This document shows, one piece after another, positions 8,714 through 18,931 of a DNA stretch of 64,000 nt. The notes below the pieces were generated by a model. That model was given only the letters and a program-made list of their open reading frames with translations, did not search any database and was not told where the DNA came from. This DNA is from CAVXXD01 sp963765625 (GTDB lineage: Bacteria > Actinomycetota > Geothermincolia > Geothermincolales > Geothermincolaceae). The number at the start of each line of letters is the position of its first letter. The first letter of the stretch is position 1. The translations under genes were made by a program, and so were the position numbers. The stretch is from assembly GCA_963765625.1 (NCBI GenBank), contig CAVXXD010000018.1, forward strand, positions 124,001 to 188,000, written 5' to 3'.

Positions 8714-10619
8714 CTACTTCTCGATCTTCAACCGGCGCAGGGTGCTGTCCTTGGGGATGCCGTCGGAAGTCCAGCCGCGCAGCAGGTAGTAGCGCTTCTT
8801 CATCTTCTCCAGCTCCACCTTCGACTGCGGCTCGTCCAGGCGCTGCAGATCGTCGGTGAAGCGCCGGGGCAGAGTGTCGTCTGAGGCCGTAAAGCCCTCG
8901 CGGGCGTTGAAGAGGCGGTCGATGTTGTTGGCCCGCTGTCCCAGGGCCAGGAACTTGCCCATGGTGAAGTTGGTGCCGGTGCAGACGGCATGCGTTTTGA
9001 CCTGCGGGAACATGCTGAAGGGGGCGGGGAAGGGCATCAGCCACTCGGGCAGCCCCATGGAGTAGCCCAGCAGGTCGCCGGAGTAGAGGAAGCCCAGCGA
9101 GAGCGCCTTGGCGAAGGCCTGCGACCTGGAGTTCCACTCCAGCAGTTTGGGGTGGAGCATGGTGAAGGCGGTGAAGTTGCAGCACCCGAGGTTGCTGATG
9201 GCCTCCAGGATGGTCTGGTTGAGGATGGTCAGCCCGGCCTTGCCCGTGGAGGCCAGCGGGTTGACGGTGACCGGGCCGTTGGCCTCCAGGTAGATCATGT
9301 AGCCGCCGGCCAGGTGGCAGCCGCCGCGGTTGGAGATGGCGTAGCCCAGGCCGTGCCCCACCGCGCCCCGCGGCTCGTAGGAGGGTATCTCCAGCCCCTT
9401 GGACTGGATGGCGAACTCCTCCCCGCCGTATTTCTTTGAAAGAAAACGGACGCCCTCGGCCATCTCCTCGCCCAGGCCCCGCCGGTAGGCCATGTCCTCG
9501 ATGGCCCGCGAGATGTTGTCGGTGCGCCCGAAGGCCAGGTCGGTGGGGACGAGCCCCTTCTCCCCCGCCTCCATCATGAAGCCGAGGATGTTGCCGACGC
9601 TGATGGCGTCCATGCCCAGCATGTCGCACTCGTAGTTCCAGCGCAGGATGGCCTTGAGGTCGGAGTTGGCGATGTTGGGGCCGAAGAGGCCCAGGGTCTC
9701 GTACTCGGGACCCTTGACGTTTTTGCCGTCCACCTCCACCCGGCGCCCGCAGGCGATGACGCAGCCGAAGCAGGCGTAGTTCTTGATCAACTCGGTCTCG
9801 GCCAGGGTCTCGCCGCTGACCGCGTCTATCTCCTTGTACTGGCCCTGTTGGAAGTTGCGGGTGGGCATGGTGTAGGAGGCGTTGCAGAGGTTGACGAAGC
9901 CGGCCGTCCCGTAATTGGGCATGGCCTCGCCGGTGGCCGGGTGGTTTTTGAGCACCTCCCGCCAGCCCTTGCAGGTCTCCTTGTACTTCTCCTCGTCGGG
10001 CAGCCAGGGCTTCTGGTCGCCGCCGGCCACGATGGCTTTGAGGTTCTTTGCGCCCATCACCGTGCCGATGCCGGCCCGCCCGGCCACCCGCTCCTGGGAG
10101 ACGATAGCCGCGAACTTGACCAGGTTCTCCCCCGCCGGTCCGATGACCATCTTCCCCATCTTCTTCGGAAGTTTTTCCTGTGTTTCTTCCGGTGTCAAGG
10201 CCCCAGAGGTGCGAGGCGTCCTCGATGGTGGCGTCGCCGTTCTCTATCTTGATGTAGCTGGGCCTGGGGGCCTTGCCCCGCACTATCAGGGCGTCGAACC
10301 CCGCGCGTTTGAAGTGCACACCGAAGTTGCCGCCGCTGTTGGAGTTGACGATGAGGCCGGTGGCGGGCGATTTGGAGGTCACGTTGAACCGGTTGGTGCT
10401 GGGGGCTCCGGTCCCGGTCATGGCCGCGGTGGTCACGATCAGGAGGTTGTCCGGGCCCAGCGGGTCCGTGCCGGGCGGCAGCATCTCGTAGAGGAGGCGG
10501 GCCCCCAGGCCCTTGCTCCCCACGTAGGTCTCCAGCATGCGGTCGGAGAGCTGGAAAGAACGGGATTTTCCGGTGCCCAGGTCCACTTCGAGGACCCTTC
10601 CCATGTAACCGCCTAACAT
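8714..10619 (-). CDS. aor: Tungsten-type aldehyde:ferredoxin oxidoreductase (one frameshift)
   Basis: AOR family enzymes oxidise aldehydes to acids using a bis-pterin W cofactor and a [4Fe-4S] cluster, reducing ferredoxin. Start ATG 10619 (MLGGYMGRVLEVDLGTG) has AGGAGG seven bases upstream. The N-terminal domain shows STNRFNVTSKSPATGLIVN and SGGNFG, then RAGIGTVMGAKNLKAIV. The cluster ligands begin at CFGCVIACGR (CxxCxxxC), with a further Cys pair in NLGCCNFTAF. The frame breaks near 10200 in a GGGGCC run: removing one base joins ...HLWG to LTPEETQEKLPKK and restores about 635 residues, the normal family length. The break looks like a homopolymer insertion, not decay. Aldehyde substrate not predictable. 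Confidence 0.9.
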
Positions 10620-10803
10620 GGCCATTCCTCCTTTTGTTCTTATGGTCGAGCCAGAAAGAACCGATAATCATCTATAAGGTTAGCATGGGAACGGCAAGCA
10701 GGATGGTGTAGTCGACCAAATGGTCAAAGCGGGACTTATGGCGTAAAATAACGGATAAAGTGACCGAGGGTTTAACGGGAGCCCGGGAGCCAGAGGTAGG
10801 ACG

Positions 10804-12929
10804 TTGGATTTCAAAAAACGAATGCTGAATTTCAGCAGGACGACCCATATCCTGGCATGGGTCTTCATCATCATACAGTATCTCTTCGTGCGCGATTCTT
10901 ACGAGGCCAGGGTGTTTATCCCCATGATCGCCGTGTCGGGCGTATATTTCCTCGTCTCTTACGCCTACCTGGCCCGTATCCCCGACGAAAAGGTCCATAT
11001 GGCCATGCGCTTCGTCACCCTGGGGGAGATCCTGATGTTCGGCGGGTTCGTCTACATAACCCGCGACAATCCCATTGTGGGCTACGAATACCTGATGTCC
11101 CTGCCCTGCTTCACCATCGCCTTCTGGTACGGCGTCAACGAAGGCCTGGTCTTCGCGGCAGTCTCCATTGCGGTCTACTCCGCCATCATCTTCCCCACCC
11201 AGGACATAACCTGGCGGGATGTCGGCCAGGTGTTGCTCACCCCTTACGGGGTCATTTTCATAGCCACCTGGATCTCGGGCTTCATGGCGGAGACGCGCGA
11301 GCATGAACGGAAGGAAAAACGGCAGCGGACGGTGGAGATGACCACCCTCTCCGGGTTCGCTACCCTCTTCGATTCCACCCTCAAGGAGAGCACCATCTAC
11401 GACAACCTGATGCAGGCGGTTTCGCGTACCATCAACTGCGACGTGGTCACCGTCTTCGCCTTCGAGGCCGATCGGGAGTATCTCAACGTCGCGGCCGCCT
11501 ACAACATGAACGAGATGGAGTCCTCCATTCGCATCCCCAGCGAATACGGGCTGGTGGGGGCGGTGCTCGCCAAGGGGCGCCCCTTGGTGGTGGAGGACAC
11601 CCATCAGAACCCCGCTTCCGCCAGCTCCTGGAGACCCGCCGCATCCGTTCGGCCATCTACGCTCCCATGAAATGGCGGGAGGAGTCCTACGGCGTCATCA
11701 ACGTGGGGAGCCTGCACCGCAACGGCTTCAACCCCTACGACCTCAACCTCCTGAACGCCCTCTCCATCCAGGCGGCGGTGGCCGTCCACAACGCCCGTCT
11801 CTACGCCGACCTGGAGGACCGCATCGGCGAGCTGCACGCCATCTTCGAGATCGACAAGGCCATAACTTCCGCCGTGGACCTGGATACGGTGCTCCAGCAG
11901 ATCGTCCAGATGAGCATCGGCCTCTTTGACGCCAAAATATCTTCCCTGATGCTCCTCGACGAGGACTCCAGAGAGCTGGTGCTGGCTGCCGCCCATGGCC
12001 TGTCGGAGGAATACATCCACAAGGGCAACATCAAGGTGGGAGAGAGCATCGCCGGCCGGGTCATCCAGGAAGGCCGGCCCATCGCCGTCTCCGACATCAG
12101 CGTGGACCCGCGCCACATCTATTTGGGTTTTGCCCGCAAGGAAGGACTGGTATCTCTGCTCAGCGTGCCCCTCAGCCTGAAGGACAAGGTCATCGGGGTA
12201 TTGAACATCTACACCGACATCCCCCACAATTTTACGCCCCACGAGATCGCCCTTTTCACCAGCCTGGCCAGCCAGGCCGCCATCGCCATCGAGAACGCCC
12301 GCCTGTTTGAAAGCCTGGAGGAGATCTACCTGGACGTAATCACCGCACTGGCCTCGGCCATCGATGCCCGGGATTCCTACACCCACGGCCACTCGCACCG
12401 GGTGACCGAATACGCCGTCCTCATCGCCGAGGAGATGGGCATGTCACCGCAGGAAGTCGACATTATCCGCAACGCCAGCATCCTGCATGACGTCGGTAAA
12501 ATCGGCATCAAGGAGGAGATTCTCAAGAAGCCCGGCAAGCTCACCGAAGCCGAGACCCTGGAGATGCAGTACCACCCCTTCATCGGCACCCGCATCCTCC
12601 AGTCGGTGAAACTGCTGGAGCCGGTGCTCCCCCTGGTCTACCACCATCAGGAAAAGTACGACGGCTCCGGCTACCCGGAGGGCTTGAAGGGAGAAGACAT
12701 CCCGCTGGGCGCCCGCGTCATCGGGGTCTGCGACGCCTTCGAGGCCATGACCTCCGACCGTCCCTACCGTAAGGCTCTGCCGGTGGAGAAGGCCCTGGCC
12801 GAGTTGCGCAACGAGGCCGGCCGCCAGTTCGACCCGGACATAGTCGAGGTCTTCTTCCGGCTGATGGAGCGTAACATCATCAACCTCGGGGTAGTGAACG
12901 AGGAAGACCACCTCTCCACCAGCGCCTGA
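10804..12929 (+). CDS. Membrane GAF-GAF-HD-GYP protein, predicted cyclic-di-GMP phosphodiesterase (one frameshift)
   Basis: Six hydrophobic segments occupy roughly residues 10-165. A first GAF-like domain (about 180-340) and a second (about 350-510) follow, then an HD-GYP domain (about 515-700). The HD-GYP signature is complete: HGHSHRV, the metal-binding HDVGKIG, HHQEKYDGSGYP and DAFEAMTSDRPYRKA. HD-GYP enzymes hydrolyse cyclic-di-GMP; the GAF domains and membrane part presumably sense a ligand or redox state. A start at TTG 10804 is assumed; ATG 10822 is an alternative. The frame breaks near 11611 in CCCC, where one missing C rejoins THQNP to RFRQLLETRR. It converges on wecA. Confidence 0.85.
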
Positions 12930-12935
12930 GCCCCC

Positions 12936-14114
12936 TCAGTGGCAGTCGAACTCCGGGTCGTCATCGGACGACGCCCAGGGGTCGGGTCCGGTACCGGACT
13001 CCTCCGCCATATCCAGGACGTAATCGGCCTCGCGCCGCGCCTTCATGAAGCGGGGTATGATCGAGAGCAGCAGGCTCAAAAAGGTCACCACCATCAAAGC
13101 GAACACCAGCCGCTTGGAAGAGGCGAATTCCAGGGTCAGGGCGATGACGGTGAGGAGGATGGTCCACAGGTAGATAAGCAGCACCGCCTGTTTCTGCGAA
13201 TGCCCCAGGTAAAGCAGGCGGTGGTGGATATGTTCCTTGTCGGCGTGGTGGACGGGCTGATGGCCACGGACACGCCGGACGATGGCCAGCCCGGTGTCGA
13301 TGATGGGGATGGCCAGGATGATCAGGGGAGGAAAGACGGTGGCCACGGCGGCCCGCTTGAGGATGCCCTGGATGGACAGGGCCCCCAGCATGAATCCCAG
13401 GAACATGGCCCCGGAGTCCCCCATGAAGATGCTGGCCGGGTTGAAGTTGTGATAGAGAAAGCCCAGGCAGGCGCCGCCGAGGGCCGCCGAGATGATCATG
13501 GCCTGGAGCACGCTCTGGTCCTGCCCCACCTGGGTCCCGTAGACGAAGAAAGCGGCGGAGGAGATACAGACCACTCCCGCCGCCAGCCCGTCCAGACCGT
13601 CGATGAGGTTGATGAAGTTGATGAAGGCGATCATCCACACCAGGGTCAGCAGGATGGAAGCGGCCGGGCTGCCGCTCAGGTCGATGAAGTCACCGCGGAT
13701 GAAGGAGATGCTGCGGATCTCTACGCCGAAGGAGATCATCACCAGCACCGCGATCATCTGTCCGGTCAGCTTGGCCAGGGGGGAAAGTTCGCGCAGGTCG
13801 TCCCAGACCCCCAACATCAGGATGAGGAAAGAAGAGAGCAGGATGCCCAGCAGCTCCTGGGAAGAAAGAGCCTCCCGCAGCCCCCGGGGAAATTCGGCGT
13901 CGACGGTGGCGACGATTATCTTGCACACCAGCAGGGCCAGCAGGACACCCAGGAAAATGGCTATGCCGCCCATGGTCGGGGTGGGGCGCTCGTGGACCTT
14001 GCGGTCGTGGGGCATGACGATGGCCCCCACCTTTTCGGAGAGCAGGCGGTTGAGTGGCGTGAGGAACAGGACCAGCAGAAGGGCGATGCCGAAGGTTATC
14101 AGGTAAATATACAA
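12936..14114 (-). CDS. Undecaprenyl-phosphate GlcNAc-1-phosphate transferase (WecA/TagO type)
   Basis: 392 residues and about ten membrane helices. It transfers a sugar-1-phosphate to the undecaprenyl carrier, starting teichoic acid, arabinogalactan or other wall-polymer synthesis. Family motifs are clear: VMPHDRKVHERPTPTMGG near the N-terminus, GVWDDLREL (Asp-Asp), NFINLIDGLDGLAAG, FMGDSGAMFLGF, and the WecA/TagO-specific HIHHRLL instead of MraY's signature. The charged C-terminal tail is rich in Asp and Glu. Ten bases separate it from comEB, and it closes the tsaC-to-wecA gene cluster. Which HexNAc is used is not visible. Confidence 0.85.
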   Translation of the reverse strand: MYIYLITFGIALLLVLFLTPLNRLLSEKVGAIVMPHDRKVHERPTPTMGGIAIFLGVLLALLVCKIIVATVDAEFPRGLREALSSQELLGILLSSFLILMLGVWDDLRELSPLAKLTGQMIAVLVMISFGVEIRSISFIRGDFIDLSGSPAASILLTLVWMIAFINFINLIDGLDGLAAGVVCISSAAFFVYGTQVGQDQSVLQAMIISAALGGACLGFLYHNFNPASIFMGDSGAMFLGFMLGALSIQGILKRAAVATVFPPLIILAIPIIDTGLAIVRRVRGHQPVHHADKEHIHHRLLYLGHSQKQAVLLIYLWTILLTVIALTLEFASSKRLVFALMVVTFLSLLLSIIPRFMKARREADYVLDMAEESGTGPDPWASSDDDPEFDCH

Positions 14115-14123
14115 ACCGGCCTC

Positions 14124-14577
14124 CTATTCGGGGGACAATTGTACGGTCTGGACCCCGGCTTCTTTTAAAAGACACCCCGCCAACTCGTCCGGATAACCCT
14201 CTAAAAAGAAGATGGCCTCGATGCCGGCGTTGATGATCATCTTGGTGCAGAGAGTGCACGGGTGATGAGTGCAGTAGAGGTGGGCGCCGCGCACCGCCAC
14301 CGCCGTACTGGGCGGCCTGGATGATGGCATTCTGCTCGGCATGGAGGCCGCGGCAGATCTCGTGGCGCTCCCCGGAAGGGATGTTGTGCAGGTCTCGCAG
14401 GCAACCGGCTTCCTCGCAGTGGGCCAGCCCGGAAGGCGCGCCGTTGTAGCCGGTGGCCACGATGCGCTTGCCCAGGACGATGACGCAGCCTACCTGACGG
14501 CGCAGGCAGGTGGAACGCGTGGATACCTGACGGGCGATGGCCGCGAAATAGTCGTTCCAGCTCGGCCTGGTGCCCAT
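14124..14577 (-). CDS. dCMP deaminase / ComEB-like zinc deaminase (one frameshift)
   Basis: About 150 residues once repaired. It deaminates dCMP to dUMP for thymidylate synthesis. Zinc ligands are the His in LHAEQNAIIQAA with its catalytic Glu, and the two Cys in HHPCTLCTKMI. VGCVIVLGKRIVATGYNGAPSG is the conserved substrate-binding start. The frame breaks near 14298: one extra G in CGGTGG separates QAAQYG from VAVRGAHLYC. ATG 14577 begins 12 bases after the GlyA stop, with GGAG upstream, so it belongs to the same operon. Confidence 0.85.
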
Positions 14578-14588
14578 GACTCCGCCGC

Positions 14589-16304
14589 TTACCCTATCTC
14601 CGGGTAGAGGGGGAAGGCGGCCAGGAACTCCGCAACTTGCCCCCGCACCCTGTCCATGACGGCACGGTTGCCGATGTTCTCGATGACCTCGGCGATGAAC
14701 CCGGCGATGGTGACCATGTCCGACTCGCGCATGCCGCGGGTGGTCATGGCCGGCGTGCCCAGGCGCAGGCCGCTGGCGATGGCCGGCGGGCGCTCGTCGA
14801 AGGGCACCTCGTTCTTGTTGGTGGTGATGCTGACCTCGTCCAGGGCCAGCTGCGCGTCGATGCCGGTGACCCCCTGAGGCCTGAGGTCGATGAGCATGAG
14901 GTGGGTGTCCGTGCCCCCCGAGACCAGGCGGAATCCCCGCTCCTGCAGGGCTCCGGCCAGGGCGGCGGCGTTGTCCACGATACGCTGGGCGTAGGCCTTG
15001 AAGCTCTCGCTCATGGCTTCCTTCAGCGCCACGGCCTTGGCCGCGATGACGTGCATCAGCGGGCCGCCCTGGATGCCCGGGAAGAGGGCATGGTCCACCG
15101 CGTGGGCCTGTTCCTGGCGGCAGAGTATCAGGCCGCCGCGGGGGCCGCGCAGGGTTTTGTGGGTGGTGGTGGAGACGAAATCGGCATAGGGCACCGGGTC
15201 GGGATGGACGCCGCCCGCCACCAGCCCGGCGAAATGGGCCATGTCCACCAGGAGCAACGCTCCCACCTCGTCGGCGATGCGGCGGAAGGCCGCGAAGTCG
15301 AGGCTGCGGGGGTAGGAACTGCCGCCCGCGATGATCAGCTTGGGCCGGCACTTCTTTGCTTCTTCCAGCACCTCGTCGTAGTCCAGGCGCTCGTTCTCCC
15401 GGCTTACGCCGTAATGACAGGCCTGGTAATGGCTGCCCGAGAGGCTCACCGCCGCGCCGTGCGAGAGGTGGCCGCCGTGGCGCATGTCCATGCCCAGGAT
15501 GGTGTCGCCGGGTTTCAAGGCGGCGAAGTAGACGGTGGTGTTGGCCTGCACCCCGGAGTGGGGCTGCACGTTGGCGTGGTCCGCCCCGAATAGGGCTTTG
15601 GCCCGCGCGATGGCCAGCTCTTCGGCCAGGTCCACGCACTCGCAGCCGCCGTAATAACGCTTGCCCGGGTATCCCTCCGCGTATTTGTTGGTCAGGACCG
15701 ATCCGGATGCTTCCAGCACGGCCAGGGAGGGGAAGTTCTCCGAGGCGATCAGCTCGATCTTGTCCCTTTCCCGCGCGAGTTCCGCCTGGATGATCCCGGC
15801 CACTTCCGGGTCCGTCTGCCACAAAGCTGTCATGTCCATCCCAGGTCTCCTTCTATCTCCTTTCATTTCGTTTTCCATGGCCTCGATCAGGCCCAGGCGC
15901 CGTGCGTGGCGGCCTCCTTCGAAGGGCGTGCTCATCCATACCGAGACGATCTCGAGGGCCAGGCCCGGCCCGATCACCCGCTCGCCCAGGCAGAGGACGT
16001 TCAGGTCGTTGTGGAGGCGGGAGAAACGGGCGGTGAAGAGGTCGTTGCAGGCGCCTGCCCGAACGCCCTTGACCTTGTTGGCGCAGACGGCCATACCCAC
16101 GCCGGTGGCGCAGACCAGGATGCCTCTCTCGCACTGTCCGTCCCGTACCGCTTCCGCCACCAGGCGGGCGAAATCCGGGTAGTCGCAGGAATCATCCGAA
16201 GCGGTCCCGAAGTCGCGCACCTCGTGGCCTTCTTCGGCGAGTTTCGCGGCTATGAGGGACTTGAGCCGCAACCCCGCGTGGTCCGAGCCGATCCCTAGCA
16301 CCAT
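14589..16304 (-). CDS. glyA: RpiB-GlyA in one reading frame: ribose-5-phosphate isomerase B plus serine hydroxymethyltransferase
   Basis: One uninterrupted frame of 571 residues. Residues 1-150 are RpiB (MVLGIGSDHAGLRLK, the catalytic Cys in GILVCATGVGMA, ARFSRLHNDLNVLCLGER), interconverting ribose-5-P and ribulose-5-P. From about 156 onward it is a full-length GlyA (IELIASEN, NVQPHSGVQAN, the PLP lysine in STTTHKTLRGPRGG, TNKNEVPFD), making glycine and methylene-tetrahydrofolate from serine. Each part has normal stand-alone length, and AAGGAG lies seven bases before the internal ATG at 15839. This may be a true fusion, two genes with a lost stop, or an indel artefact. rpiB-glyA adjacency itself is usual in Gram-positives. 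Confidence 0.85.
   Translation of the reverse strand: MVLGIGSDHAGLRLKSLIAAKLAEEGHEVRDFGTASDDSCDYPDFARLVAEAVRDGQCERGILVCATGVGMAVCANKVKGVRAGACNDLFTARFSRLHNDLNVLCLGERVIGPGLALEIVSVWMSTPFEGGRHARRLGLIEAMENEMKGDRRRPGMDMTALWQTDPEVAGIIQAELARERDKIELIASENFPSLAVLEASGSVLTNKYAEGYPGKRYYGGCECVDLAEELAIARAKALFGADHANVQPHSGVQANTTVYFAALKPGDTILGMDMRHGGHLSHGAAVSLSGSHYQACHYGVSRENERLDYDEVLEEAKKCRPKLIIAGGSSYPRSLDFAAFRRIADEVGALLLVDMAHFAGLVAGGVHPDPVPYADFVSTTTHKTLRGPRGGLILCRQEQAHAVDHALFPGIQGGPLMHVIAAKAVALKEAMSESFKAYAQRIVDNAAALAGALQERGFRLVSGGTDTHLMLIDLRPQGVTGIDAQLALDEVSITTNKNEVPFDERPPAIASGLRLGTPAMTTRGMRESDMVTIAGFIAEVIENIGNRAVMDRVRGQVAEFLAAFPLYPEIG
15837..15852 (-). promoter_or_regulatory. Internal Shine-Dalgarno and ATG for separate GlyA translation
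   Basis: Minus-strand AAGGAGA (15852-15846) stands seven bases before ATG 15839-15837, which starts MDMTALWQTDPEVAG. That is where stand-alone GlyA proteins begin, giving 416 residues. It argues that GlyA can be made independently even though no stop separates it from RpiB. Confidence 0.6.
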
Positions 16305-16306
16305 AA

Positions 16307-16913
16307 TCAGACCTCCGGTTTTCCGAACAGTATGGGCATGACGTCTTCCAGGGCGGCGTTGATGTCTTCGGCTACCGACAGGTAGATCTCCAGGCTGCCC
16401 CCGATGGGGTCAATTATATCAAAGGTGAGTATCTCGGTATCCCAGCCGCTGCCCCTGCCCCGTTCGGCTGCCAGCCACGTTTTCAGCTGCTCCATGCGCC
16501 TGTCCAGCTCGCCTTCGTCCCTGACCGAAGCGGTGCCCAGCCGGTCCAGATGCCGCTTCCCGGCGTGAGGCCAGGTACTTGAGGGAGTAGGCTTTCCCCA
16601 GGTACTTTCCGCCCAGGCGCTCTATGGAGAGGAGGTGCTCCCTGGCCATGGTCAGGATGAGGTCGGCCTCCTGGGCCATGCGGATGTCGAGCGGTTGGGC
16701 CCGGTGGCGGCTCAGGTCTATCCCCCACAGGTCCATGGTCTGGACGGCGGTCTCGGTCACCCGGTTTCCCTCGATGCCCATGGTGCCGGCCGAATCCATC
16801 CTGACCATGGGGAAGAGCTGGGGATAGCTCTTTACCAGCCGGTCCTCGAAGAGGGCTTCGGCCATGGGGCTCCTGCAGATATTTCCCGTACAAATAAATA
16901 AAACACTTATCAT
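16307..16913 (-). CDS. Low-molecular-weight protein-tyrosine-phosphatase family (one frameshift)
   Basis: About 200 residues after repair, a little longer than typical LMW-PTP (150-160). The P-loop CTGNICRSPMAEAL near residues 8-21 carries the catalytic Cys, Arg and Ser. SAGTMGIEGN and TMDLWGIDLSRHRA are typical. The general-acid Asp usually lies in a DP motif near the C-terminus; the best candidate is FDIIDPIGGSLE after the repaired frameshift. The break near 16552 is one extra G, after which HLDRLGTASVRDEGELDRR continues. It sits between tsaC and rpiB, as ywlE does in Bacillus, where the product is a protein-arginine phosphatase. Pro or Thr at the selectivity position cannot be judged reliably here. 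Confidence 0.8.
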
Positions 16914-16995
16914 GACAATGCCTGAAATCGAGAACTCGGTTTAGTAGTGCACAAGTCTATCATAAAAACGGCGGCGGTTCCCGGAAGGGGACGGC

Positions 16996-17640
16996 TCAGT
17001 CCTCGGCTCTTCCGCGCCAGGCCTTCTCCAGGTCCGGCAGGGATATGCCGCCCGGCCGGAGTATCTTGATCCCCTGCCCTCTCATCTCGACGACGGTCGA
17101 GGGGACCCCGTCCCCGGGATGCCTGGAAAAGCAGGCGACGTCGGCCATCTCCAGTATCTTCGGGGGTATCTTCGAATAGGCGGCCGGCGCGTCCTCACCG
17201 CTCCGGTTGGCGCTGGTCACCGCGAGCGGCCCGGTTCTTTCCAGTATGGCCAGGGCCAGGGCATGGTCCGGCACTCTCAGGCCCAGCGTGTCGCGCCCGG
17301 GCGCCGCCTCTTCGGTCCAGGGAAGAGGGTTCCTCCTGGCCACGATGGTCAGCTTGCCCGGCCAGAAGACCGCCAGCCGCCTCAGCTGGCTCCTGGCCTC
17401 CTCCACCACCAGCTCTTCCGCTTCTTCCAGGGTTGCCACCATGACCACCAGGGATTTTTCACTCTGTCTCCCTTTGAGTGAGAAGATGCGGCGGAGGGCT
17501 TCGGGGTGGTGGACGGATGCCGCCAGCCCGTACACGGTGTCGGTGGGCAGCACGGCCAGCCCTCCCGCTTCGAGCGCTTCGGCCGCCAGGCGGGCCGTGG
17601 AACCAGTTCCTTCCCTGTCAGCGTCTATAACCTGAGCCAT
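16996..17640 (-). CDS. tsaC: L-threonylcarbamoyladenylate synthase (Sua5/YrdC/TsaC)
   Basis: 214 residues of the YrdC-type domain. It makes threonylcarbamoyl-AMP from Thr, bicarbonate and ATP for the t6A37 modification of ANN-decoding tRNAs. Conserved segments are GGLAVLPTDTVYGLAA, the KGRQSEKSL basic loop (K-x-R-x(2)-K-P in the family, here S for P), FWPGKLTIV, LGLRVPDHALA and TSANRSGE. It lacks the Sua5 C-terminal domain, so it is the short TsaC-like form. First gene of the cluster running through the phosphatase, rpiB-glyA, comEB and wecA. Confidence 0.9.
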   Translation of the reverse strand: MAQVIDADREGTGSTARLAAEALEAGGLAVLPTDTVYGLAASVHHPEALRRIFSLKGRQSEKSLVVMVATLEEAEELVVEEARSQLRRLAVFWPGKLTIVARRNPLPWTEEAAPGRDTLGLRVPDHALALAILERTGPLAVTSANRSGEDAPAAYSKIPPKILEMADVACFSRHPGDGVPSTVVEMRGQGIKILRPGGISLPDLEKAWRGRAED

Positions 17641-17671
17641 ATTTCGACTATAGCACGGATGAGTAGGTGAT

Positions 17672-17701
17672 TTGACCTTGAAGAAGAGAGTCGTCTACAA
17701 T
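17672..17701 (+). promoter_or_regulatory. Promoter of the M23 hydrolase gene
   Basis: TTGACC (17672-17677), 18-base spacer, TACAAT (17696-17701). It lies 90 bases before the chosen start and is divergent from tsaC. Confidence 0.55.
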
Positions 17702-17791
17702 TTTATAGAATGTGTTACGAAGGAAAGTAATGAAGCCGCAAGGAATTCATTCTTGACGAGCGCTTGATACGGACCCATGGAAGGAGGCGAC

Positions 17792-18864
17792 ATGGGTAGA
17801 CATAGAGGCAAGCTCAGACACCTCGCCGGAAACTCCCTGTTGTGCATAGTGCTGACGCTGGTGTTTGCCGTCATCCCCCTCGGAGGTGCTGCGGGGGACT
17901 CGGTCAGCGATAAGAAGGCCCAGGCGGAGCAGGTAAAATCGCAGCTCCAGGCCAACCAGTCGGAGCTCAACCGGCTGACCGCGGCCCTCAACCAGACGGA
18001 GTCGCAGCTGGCGTCGGTGGAGGCGTCCATCGACCGCAACCAGGCGGAGCTGGAGGTGGCCGAGGCCGAACTGGCCAGGTACCAGGGCATCCTCAACGAA
18101 CGCGTCAGGGCAATGTACATGGAAGGCAACTCCAACGCCCTGGAGGTGATGCTGGACAGCTCCTCCTTCGACGATTTCATGAACTCCTACGACTACATGC
18201 GCATGATCGGCGACTACGATTCGGACATGGTCAACTCCACCCGCGACCTCATGGGCGAGATACAGGACCAAACGCGCCGGCCTGGAAGCATTCCAGGGCA
18301 CAGTACGAGGCCCAGGCCGCTTCGCAGGCCTCCCAGCGCGGCGCCATTCAGGCCAAGCTGAGCGAGCAGCAGGCCATCCTCAACGGCCTGGACGCCGAAC
18401 TCTCCGCCATGGTGGCGCAGCAGACGGCCAGGAGCAGCAGCGGCGGCGGAGGCGGAGGCGGCGTTTTCGTCGGCCCGGTCAACGGCCTCTACTTCCCGGT
18501 GGCCGGTGCTCACAGCTTCACCAACAGCTGGGGCGCCCCCCGCAGCGGGGGGCGCAGCCACAAGGGGACCGACATCATGGCCAATTACGGGGTGCCCTGC
18601 GTGGCCATCACCAGCGGCAACGTGGTGCAGCGCTCGGGCGGCAACGCCGGCAACTACGTCTTCCTCTACGGGGACAACGGCAACCTCTATTACTACATGC
18701 ACCTGCAGAGCTACGGGGCTTCCGGACATGTCAGCGCCGGCACGGTGATCGGTTACGTGGGAGACACGGGGAACGCGCGCGGCTGCCCCCATCTCCATTT
18801 CGAGTATCACCCCGACGGCGGAGGGGCGGTCAACCCTTACCCCCTCCTCTCGGCCATCGACTGA
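17792..18864 (+). CDS. EnvC-like secreted coiled-coil M23 endopeptidase / hydrolase activator (two frameshifts)
   Basis: The start at ATG 17792 follows AAGGAGG. A signal peptide (LLCIVLTLVFAVIPLGGAAG) precedes a long alanine/glutamine/glutamate coiled coil of EnvC/CwlO type (about residues 40-190), then a Ser-Gly linker with a run of about ten glycines, then a C-terminal LytM/M23 domain. The zinc ligands are all present: H and D in SHKGTDIM, and the HxH of PHLHFEYH. The enzyme would cut peptidoglycan cross-bridges or stems and is therefore predicted active. The frame breaks twice, near 18270 and 18297; dropping one base at each gives KRAGLEAFQ-AQYEAQAASQ. A terminator follows. Confidence 0.85.
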
Positions 18865-18872
18865 GGCCGCGA

Positions 18873-18917
18873 AAAGCAAGGAGGCCTGCCCCTCAGCGGG
18901 GCAGGCCTCCTTGCTTT
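18873..18917. terminator. Bidirectional terminator between convergent genes
   Basis: A 20-bp perfect stem (18873-18892 with 18898-18917) around a five-base loop, A-rich on the left and T-rich on the right. It serves both the M23 gene and the convergent DRTGG gene. Confidence 0.85.
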
Positions 18918-18931
18918 ACCGGGGTCCCGGT

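Noticed and set aside
12939..14168. 409-residue plus-strand frame opposite wecA
   Set aside because: It is an antisense shadow with Asp/Gly/His/Gln-rich low complexity; wecA on the minus strand carries all family motifs.
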